From contig JAZKYO010000039.1 of NCBI GenBank assembly GCA_045612185.1, positions 1 through 19,430 of the forward strand: DNA of 19,430 bases, given 5' to 3'. This stretch comes from RGIG8775 sp045612185. Lineage in GTDB: Bacteria; Bacillota; Clostridia; Oscillospirales; CAG-272. Under the pieces are notes generated by a model, which saw only the letters and a list, made by a program, of their open reading frames with translations, searched no databases and was not told the DNA's origin. Every line of letters begins with the position of its first letter. The first letter of the stretch is position 1. Positions 14,566 to 19,430 of the stretch are shown in pieces. The translations under genes were made by a program, and so were the position numbers.

Positions 14566-15312
14566 ATGTTTGACGCTATTAAGGTAAAAAATCAGTGCGT
14601 AGAATGGATTCGCCAATTTTTTGAGGTTAACGGAAAAGGCTGCAACGCGGTAATTGGCATTTCGGGCGGCAAAGACAGCTCGATAGTGGCGGCGCTTTGC
14701 GTGGAGGCTCTCGGGGCTGACAGAGTTATAGGTGTACTTATGCCTTGCGGAGAGCAGCACGATATCGATTGCGCGTTTGAACTTGTAAACCACTTGGGAA
14801 TCAAGCACTACGTGGTAAATATCAAGGATGCGGTTGAGGGCGTTAAGTCCAACATTCCCGCAAGTCTTGAGCTTACCTCGCAGACACTGAGCAACCTTCC
14901 CGCCAGAATACGAATGACTACCCTTTACGCGGTATCACAAAGCTGCAACGGCAGAGTTGCCAACACCTGCAATCTTTCGGAGGACTGGGTAGGATACTCC
15001 ACCCGTTACGGCGACGCCGCAGGTGACTTCAGCCCTCTTTCAAGGCTTACGGTAGACGAGGTGAAGAAAATCGGACACCTTCTCAATCTGCCCGCATCGC
15101 TTGTTGAGAAAATCCCGATTGACGGTCTTTGCGGAAAAACCGACGAGGACAACCTTGGATTTACTTATTCCGAGCTTGACAAATACATTCGCACAGGCGA
15201 AATTGACAACCCCAAGAAGAAAGATAGAATCGACTATCTCCACAAAATCAACAAATTCAAGCTGGAGCTTATGCCTTGCTTTGAGCCTGACATCAAGGTT
15301 GCGATAAAATGA
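14566..15312 (+). CDS. nadE: NH3-dependent NAD+ synthetase
   Basis: 248 aa. NadE makes NAD+ from deamido-NAD+, ATP and ammonia, the last step of NAD synthesis, in the cytoplasm. The PP-loop SGGKDSS lies at 33-39, where ATP is adenylated onto the substrate. NLSED and YSTRYGDAAGDFSPL are family motifs for substrate and ammonia handling, and PIDGLCGKTDEDNLGFTYSEL matches the conserved C-terminal part (in pieces: GKTDEDNLGFTYSELD). The length equals ammonia-type enzymes; the glutaminase domain of larger NadE proteins is absent. AAAGGAG stands 7 nt before the ATG. The stop overlaps the start of the histidine phosphatase (ATGA), so both are translated from one message. Confidence 0.95.
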   Translation: MFDAIKVKNQCVEWIRQFFEVNGKGCNAVIGISGGKDSSIVAALCVEALGADRVIGVLMPCGEQHDIDCAFELVNHLGIKHYVVNIKDAVEGVKSNIPASLELTSQTLSNLPARIRMTTLYAVSQSCNGRVANTCNLSEDWVGYSTRYGDAAGDFSPLSRLTVDEVKKIGHLLNLPASLVEKIPIDGLCGKTDEDNLGFTYSELDKYIRTGEIDNPKKKDRIDYLHKINKFKLELMPCFEPDIKVAIK

Positions 15313-15959
15313 GAATTTTTTTGATAAGACACGGAGAGTCTATGGCTAACGTGGGCGAAAACTACGAGCCGCGCATGCCCGACCACGTTGTACCGCTTAC
15401 AGAGCGCGGCAAGGAGCAGGCGCGCGAGGCGGGAAAATGGCTTGCGGATTATTGCGAGAAAAAGCAAATAGACCTTTCCCGCGCGAGAATATGGAGAAGC
15501 CCCTTTCTCCGCACCCGCCAGACCTCGGAGGAGTTCAATAAGTATCTGAAAATTGACGATATCCGCGAGGACATCACGCTTATAGAGCAACAGTTCGGGC
15601 TTTTCCACGCCGTTCCTTACGAAGATTGGGGAAAGCTGTATCCCGACCATTTTGCCGAGTATCAGCGTCATCTTGCCAACACGGGCAAATTCTACGCCCG
15701 CCCCGCTGACGGTGAAAGCCCCTTTGACGTGGCTATCCGCATACATCAGTTTATGGGAACTATATACAGAGACTACGAAAAGCACGGAGTTGACACGCTT
15801 TTCGTGTTTACCCACGGCACAACGCTCCGCGCGTTTCTGCTCAGATGGTTTCACTATTCTCAGGAGTGGTATCACGAGGAGCCAAATCCGCGCAACTGCT
15901 TTATAAGAGAAATTGACGGAGACAAAGACTTAGGCTACATCAACTGTGCAAATCGGTAG
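15309..15959 (+). CDS. Histidine phosphatase family protein (phosphoglycerate mutase-like)
   Basis: 216 aa, overlapping nadE by 4 bp. The family moves or removes phosphate through a phosphohistidine. The N-terminal RHGES carries the presumed catalytic His8 with Arg7, Arg63 lies in RSPFLRTRQT, Glu93 (LIEQQFG) is a candidate proton donor and His169 (FTHGTT) is the second catalytic His. With this set the protein is likely active, but members include phosphoglycerate mutases, sugar phosphatases and cobalamin-pathway phosphatases, and the sequence does not decide between them. The link with nadE may be simple co-transcription or may point to a phosphatase acting in nucleotide metabolism (inference). 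The bidirectional terminator at 16038-16068 ends the unit. Confidence 0.9.
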   Translation: MRIFLIRHGESMANVGENYEPRMPDHVVPLTERGKEQAREAGKWLADYCEKKQIDLSRARIWRSPFLRTRQTSEEFNKYLKIDDIREDITLIEQQFGLFHAVPYEDWGKLYPDHFAEYQRHLANTGKFYARPADGESPFDVAIRIHQFMGTIYRDYEKHGVDTLFVFTHGTTLRAFLLRWFHYSQEWYHEEPNPRNCFIREIDGDKDLGYINCANR

Positions 15960-16037
15960 GGGTCGCCGCACCTGAGGCGGGCAGGTAGCCTTTATCGCAC
16001 ACGATTTGAAGCAAGTGCGAACAACTCGCACGTAATA

Positions 16038-16068
16038 GAAAACCTCGGTGTTTAACCGAGGTTTTCTT
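16038..16068. terminator. Bidirectional terminator between convergent genes
   Basis: Stem AAAACCTCGG/CCGAGGTTTT (16039-16048/16056-16065), loop TGTTTAA, extended by one G-C pair, then TT. It closes the nadE unit (plus) and the GH25 gene (minus, 84 bp away). The preceding 15960-16037 holds only weak stems such as GTGCGA/TCGCAC (16015-16031). Confidence 0.9.
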
Positions 16069-16151
16069 ATTGTGTGGGGTGCTCAGAACCATAGGTTGTG
16101 ACGGCTTTTAAAAGTGATTCGTCTGTCATATGCGTACCACGGTAAAAATTA

Positions 16152-17492
16152 TCAGTATCCGTTATAGCCGTATTTCTTTATGAGAGCGGGGTAATTCTTG
16201 TAGGCGATATTCAGGTCAACATTGCCGCTTACACCGTCAATGCGCCCCGATTGGGTATACTGCCAGAGTCCGTAGGAGGACGCCTCGGGAAGCTCGTAAT
16301 CCCAATCCTCAAAATAGATAGGCTCGGAGCCGTCGGAGGCGTCAAGAGGATAGCGGGCGTACCAGATATCGAAATATGTACAAAGCTCCTCGGAGTCAAA
16401 GTAATTTGTAAGCCATTTAAGGTTGGCGTAAATGCCGGGGAAGTATCCGTTTTCTATCATAAGCTCGCAAAAGGCGTGGCACATATCCATTCGCCTTGCG
16501 GTGGAAAGCTGGGTTTGTGAGTACTCCTCCATGTCGTAATAAATGGGGTACTCAAAGGTCTTGCCCTTGATAAGCTCAAGCAGAATTTCCACCTCTTCCT
16601 CAAGCTCGTCCATTGTTTCGGCATAGCTGTAGAAGTAGCAACCCACGTCAAGCCCCGCCGCCTTCGCTTTTTTATAGTGGGACTCAAACTGGTAGTCGGG
16701 CTGTTGATATATCGAGCCCGCGCGGATTATTACGAAATCAAGTCCTTCTTTTTTCAGCTTTTCAAAATCAATGTTTTCGTTGTGAAATGAGAGGTCTATG
16801 CCGTAGGCAAGCGCTCCGTCACCGTCACCCACCGAGCCCGAGAAAATCTCGCTGTACCATACGTAGTCGGACTTGTAGGAAAAGTCGCAGACCTCGCAAG
16901 TATAGGAGGTGTGTCCCGTAGTTGCGATAGACGGACGGACAGTTTTTTTCTTGAACTTGTGTCCCACAGGCTCAACCACGTCACCGTCAAAGCTGTATCC
17001 GCACTCGCATGAGTAGGTGGTAAAGCCTTCCTCTACGCAGGTGGGCTTTGTGACCTTGGCGGTAAGATGGTGTCCGTTGGGAACGGTGAATTTGGTTTTG
17101 TATTGATAACCGCAGTTACAGACGTAGGTGGTGTAACCGCCCTCGGTGCAGGTTGACTCGGTTATCGACGAGGTGTATTTGTGTCCTGCGGGCTCGGTAA
17201 AGTCGGTATCAAAGGTGTAACCGCAAACGGTACAGAGGTGTGTGACAAAGCCCTCCTTAGTGCAGGTGGGGGCTGTGACTGTCTCCTCTATAGTATGTCC
17301 GATAGGCTCTACGTAGTCGAAGTTGTACGCATATCCGCAATCTTTGCAGGTGCGTGTGGTATAGCCCTCCGCCGAGCAGGTGGGCTCGGTAATTTTTTCG
17401 GTGGTTTTATAGTGTTTGCACTCGTCGCTTTTGCAGGAAAAGAGGGCAAGGGCGGCGAGCAGAAGCAGAATAAAAGCGAAAATCTTTTTCAT
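16152..17492 (-). CDS. GH25 lysozyme-like lipoprotein with five Cys/His-rich repeats
   Basis: 446 aa. Lipobox LALFSC places the lipidated Cys at 20. Residues about 25-210 are five tandem repeats of 36-44 residues with the pattern PTCxxxGYTTxxCxxCGYxYxxDxVEPxGH. Repeats 1 and 2 have CxxC, 3 and 4 CxC, and the fifth has lost the first Cys (PSIA) and the final His. The repeats resemble Cys-rich modules of Firmicutes surface proteins; metal binding by the three Cys and one His is possible but unproven. The C-terminal GH25 barrel (about 228-446) has YGIDLS (Asp233), VIIRAG, YFYSYA, the catalytic pair in YYDMEE (Asp320, Glu322) and LWQYTQSGRIDGVSGNVDLN. GH25 enzymes cleave peptidoglycan N-acetylmuramyl bonds. 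AAAGGAG lies 6 nt before the ATG. Last gene of the proC/EamA run, 18 bp after EamA. Confidence 0.9.
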   Translation of the reverse strand: MKKIFAFILLLLAALALFSCKSDECKHYKTTEKITEPTCSAEGYTTRTCKDCGYAYNFDYVEPIGHTIEETVTAPTCTKEGFVTHLCTVCGYTFDTDFTEPAGHKYTSSITESTCTEGGYTTYVCNCGYQYKTKFTVPNGHHLTAKVTKPTCVEEGFTTYSCECGYSFDGDVVEPVGHKFKKKTVRPSIATTGHTSYTCEVCDFSYKSDYVWYSEIFSGSVGDGDGALAYGIDLSFHNENIDFEKLKKEGLDFVIIRAGSIYQQPDYQFESHYKKAKAAGLDVGCYFYSYAETMDELEEEVEILLELIKGKTFEYPIYYDMEEYSQTQLSTARRMDMCHAFCELMIENGYFPGIYANLKWLTNYFDSEELCTYFDIWYARYPLDASDGSEPIYFEDWDYELPEASSYGLWQYTQSGRIDGVSGNVDLNIAYKNYPALIKKYGYNGY

Positions 17493-17510
17493 TTGGGTCT
17501 CCTTTTGATC

Positions 17511-18419
17511 TTAATTGTTGGCAGTACTTTTCTTAGCCAGCGAAAGAATTATGACCGCGAGAATAACCGCGGCAAAGCCTACTATGTCAAGGGGCGCAAA
17601 GCTGTTTCCAATCCAAACGGCTGAAATAAGCGCCGCCGCCACCGGCTCTACGCTTGAGGCAACGCTGCCCTTGACCGCGCCCGCGTATTCAACTCCCACA
17701 AGGTAGAAGGTGTACGCCATAAGCGTGCCTACCACAACTATGCCCGCCACCGCGGCAAAGCCTGCCACGTCAAGCCTTATATTGTAAGTCCATGGGTGAG
17801 CGATGGGTAAAAAGACCGCGCCTACTGTGAGCGTTCCGCAAGCCATAACGGGTATTGCACCGTATTTTGCGGTAATGGGGGCAGGGAGCATGGTGTAGAA
17901 TATGAGCGCCACTGCCGAAAGTATACCGAAAAACAGCGCGAGAGGGGATATAGACAGGCTTTTCAGGTTGCCGTGAGTGGCGATAAGGAAAGTGCCTACC
18001 ACCGCAAGTACAAGCGCGAATGTCTCGCTTAATTTGGGGAGTCTTTTTCCGCTCACGCAGGCTATTATCATGATAAATACAGGTCCGAGGTATTGTAAAA
18101 CGGTTGCCGTTCCCGCATTCGAGTAAGAAATTGCCGTAAGGTAGCTGTATTGGCTCATAAGTATACCGAGAATGCCGAAAAGCAGCATTCGCAGGGTGTC
18201 GCGACGATTTTTAAGCATCGCGGCAAGCTGTGGGCGGTATTTGACGAGGCTGATTATCAGCATGATTATTCCCGAAACGAACATTCGTATCGAGCAAAGC
18301 CAGATTGACGGCACGCCGTAATTCTTGAAAAGAAATTCTCCGCAAGAGCCCGAAAAGCCCCAGCAGATGCCGCCGAAGGCGGCGAGAAATATTCCGAGAA
18401 GGGTTCTGTTCTTGTTCAT
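17511..18419 (-). CDS. EamA-family (DMT) transporter
   Basis: 302 aa with about ten hydrophobic helices arranged as two EamA repeats; GGICWGFSGSCGEFLFKNYG in the first helix and the Pro- and Gly-rich GTATVLQYLGPVFIMIIA segment are typical. Drug/metabolite transporters export or import small metabolites such as amino acids; the substrate is not readable. The ATG at 18419 was chosen because it follows the proC stop (TAA at 18423-18421) by one base; a longer open stretch to 18473 lies within proC. AAGGAG is 16 nt upstream, so translation is likely coupled to proC. With proC (proline synthesis) upstream, an amino-acid exporter is conceivable (inference). Confidence 0.9.
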   Translation of the reverse strand: MNKNRTLLGIFLAAFGGICWGFSGSCGEFLFKNYGVPSIWLCSIRMFVSGIIMLIISLVKYRPQLAAMLKNRRDTLRMLLFGILGILMSQYSYLTAISYSNAGTATVLQYLGPVFIMIIACVSGKRLPKLSETFALVLAVVGTFLIATHGNLKSLSISPLALFFGILSAVALIFYTMLPAPITAKYGAIPVMACGTLTVGAVFLPIAHPWTYNIRLDVAGFAAVAGIVVVGTLMAYTFYLVGVEYAGAVKGSVASSVEPVAAALISAVWIGNSFAPLDIVGFAAVILAVIILSLAKKSTANN

Positions 18420-18420
18420 T

Positions 18421-19212
18421 TTACTTATTGGAAAGCTCCTTTGTACGCTCAAATGCCGCAACCACCGCCTCAATTACCGAGGCTCTGAATGCGCCGTCCT
18501 CAAGAGCCGCCACGCCTGCTATGGTTGAGCCGCCCGGACTGCAGACCGCGTCCTTAAGCTCGCCCGGGTGCTTTCCGCTCTCAAGGCAGAGCTTTGAAGC
18601 ACCAAGAAGCATCTCGGCGGCAAATTTTTGCGCCTTGTCGCGGGGCAGACCGCACTTCACGCCGCCATCGGCAAGCGCCTCTATAAACATATACGCAAAG
18701 GCGGGGCCGCAACCCGAAACCGCCGTTGCAGCGTCAATAAGCTTTTCGTCAAGCTTGTTAAGGCTTCCAGCCGCCGCGAGAGCGGAGAGAAGCATAGCCT
18801 CGTCCTCTGGCATTGCTGTTTCACCAAGGGCATAGAGGATAACGCCCGCGCCAACCGAGGCAGGGGTGTTTGGCATGATTCTGATTATTCTGTTTTTTGG
18901 GAAAAACTCGGAAAGCTCGCAAAGCGATACGCCTGCCGCCATGCTTACAAGGCAGGGCGCGTTTTCGCCAAACAGGGGGCGAAGCTCAGCGGCTACCGCG
19001 GGAAGTATCTGGGGCTTGACACCGAGAAACACCGTGTCGCAGTTTTGTGCCACTTCCTTTGTGCTTACCGCCTTTGCGCCTATTTTCTTTGCAAGCGCCT
19101 CGGCTTTTTCGCAGTTGGAGTCGGCAAGATATACCTCGTTGCCGCTTTTGGCAACCGCCGTAGCAAGGGCGCCGCCCATGTTACCCGCGCCTATAAATCC
19201 TATTTTTTTCAT
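18421..19212 (-). CDS. proC: Pyrroline-5-carboxylate reductase
   Basis: 263 aa from the ATG at 19212, with AAAGGA 7 nt upstream; the frame is open another 47 codons but into the repeat region. ProC reduces pyrroline-5-carboxylate to proline with NAD(P)H in the cytoplasm. The Rossmann motif GFIGAGNMGGALA is at 5-17, VSMAAGVSL and IMPNTPASVGAG follow, and the C-terminal signature includes AVSGCGPAFAYMFIEALADG and CSPGGSTIAGVAALEDG. Length matches the family. It leads a run of three minus-strand genes with EamA (1-bp gap) and the GH25 lipoprotein. No clear -10/-35 pair is visible upstream, where the repeat begins at about 19274. Confidence 0.95.
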   Translation of the reverse strand: MKKIGFIGAGNMGGALATAVAKSGNEVYLADSNCEKAEALAKKIGAKAVSTKEVAQNCDTVFLGVKPQILPAVAAELRPLFGENAPCLVSMAAGVSLCELSEFFPKNRIIRIMPNTPASVGAGVILYALGETAMPEDEAMLLSALAAAGSLNKLDEKLIDAATAVSGCGPAFAYMFIEALADGGVKCGLPRDKAQKFAAEMLLGASKLCLESGKHPGELKDAVCSPGGSTIAGVAALEDGAFRASVIEAVVAAFERTKELSNK

Positions 19213-19273
19213 AATATATTCCTTTCCGTTAAAGGGAGATTTTGGGGGATTGATATGTTCAAATTGTGGTTTG

Positions 19274-19377
19274 TCGGTGTGTTCGCACCGCACCCCTCGA
19301 GAAAAGTTTTGCGGAGCTTTTTCAAAAGCGACCGCCCGCGCCCGCAGGCGCACCGCGGTTTTTCTTTTTGGTCCTTT
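19274..19377 (-). repeat. Hairpin-rich intergenic repeat, copy 2 (inverted, diverged)
   Basis: On the minus strand it begins AAAGGACCAAAAAGAAAA and ends GTGCGAACACACCGA, the same two blocks as copy 1 at 75-203; the interior is different and GC-rich (for example GCGCC/GGCGC around CGCA and the palindrome ACCGCGGT). About 104 bp against 129 bp in copy 1. Non-coding; the stretch 19213-19273 before proC shows nothing else. Confidence 0.55.
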
Positions 19378-19413
19378 TTCTTTTGACGCTCCTTTCTCAA
19401 AAAGAAAAAGGAC
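19371..19413. repeat. 14-bp perfect inverted repeat near the right edge
   Basis: GTCCTTTTTCTTTT (19371-19384) and AAAAGAAAAAGGAC (19400-19413) around a 15-nt spacer. It contains the GGACC block of repeat copy 2, so it could be a strong hairpin or two head-to-head repeat ends. The window stops 17 bp later. Confidence 0.6.
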
Positions 19414-19430
19414 GAGAGACAGTAAGTAAC

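Noticed and set aside
15960..16037. Small RNA gene or third copy of the edge repeat
   Set aside because: Only short weak stems and GTGCGAACA in common with the repeat; not enough to call.
17034..17420. DNA-level tandem repeat or CRISPR array in the GH25 gene
   Set aside because: The repeats are conserved as protein, with variable DNA and no spacers; they are coding modules.
1..19430. tRNA, rRNA, transposase, integrase, toxin-antitoxin or known defence genes
   Set aside because: Looked for on both strands; no supporting motif was seen.

Overview
The window reads as a fragment of a Bacillota (Firmicutes) chromosome, most likely from an uncultured gut or rumen Clostridia lineage. Grounds: strong AGGAGG-type ribosome binding sites before most genes, housekeeping promoters with TTGACA/TATAAT-like boxes and 17-bp spacers, rho-independent terminators, and families typical of gut Firmicutes (YitT, GH25 with Cys-rich repeats, GH106-like hydrolase, paired SGNH/CE4 lipoproteins). 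No rRNA, tRNA, CRISPR array, transposase or phage gene was seen. The genus cannot be fixed from the sequence alone.

Layout, left to right. (1) 1-250: a hairpin-rich, non-coding repeat, then a terminator. (2) 261-3012, minus strand: a membrane-anchored XRE regulator, a lipoprotein with membrane helices and a membrane protein with a GRAM/PH-like tail. They look like one envelope-sensing cassette, with a promoter in front of the regulator and a second, consensus one in front of the last gene. (3) 3263-4225, minus: a GpsA-like glycerol-3-phosphate dehydrogenase, divergent from a short ORF and an SGNH hydrolase on plus (4371-5347). (4) 5473-9376, minus: a GH106-like glycoside hydrolase followed by a sugar isomerase/epimerase. 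These cytoplasmic proteins probably break down an imported oligosaccharide. (5) 9567-13423, plus and divergent from (4): two lipoproteins with related N-terminal domains, one ending in an SGNH esterase domain and the other in a CE4 deacetylase domain. They probably remove acyl groups from glycans outside the membrane. (6) 13588-15959, plus: a YitT-family membrane protein, nadE and a histidine phosphatase. (7) 16152-19212, minus: proC, an EamA transporter and a GH25 lysozyme-like lipoprotein in one run. (8) 19213-19430: a second, diverged copy of the left-end repeat in opposite orientation, plus a 14-bp inverted repeat.

Groups (4) and (5) face each other across one control region with two good promoters and could form one carbohydrate-use module: surface deacylation, then cytoplasmic glycoside cleavage and sugar conversion. 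No transporter for this module is in the window. The least explained items are the three-gene XRE/lipoprotein/GRAM cassette, the shared leader domain of the two esterase lipoproteins, and four hairpins with nearly the same 7-nt loop. Because both window edges lie in repeat sequence, this may be an entire assembly contig. No convincing novel defence or mobile system was found.
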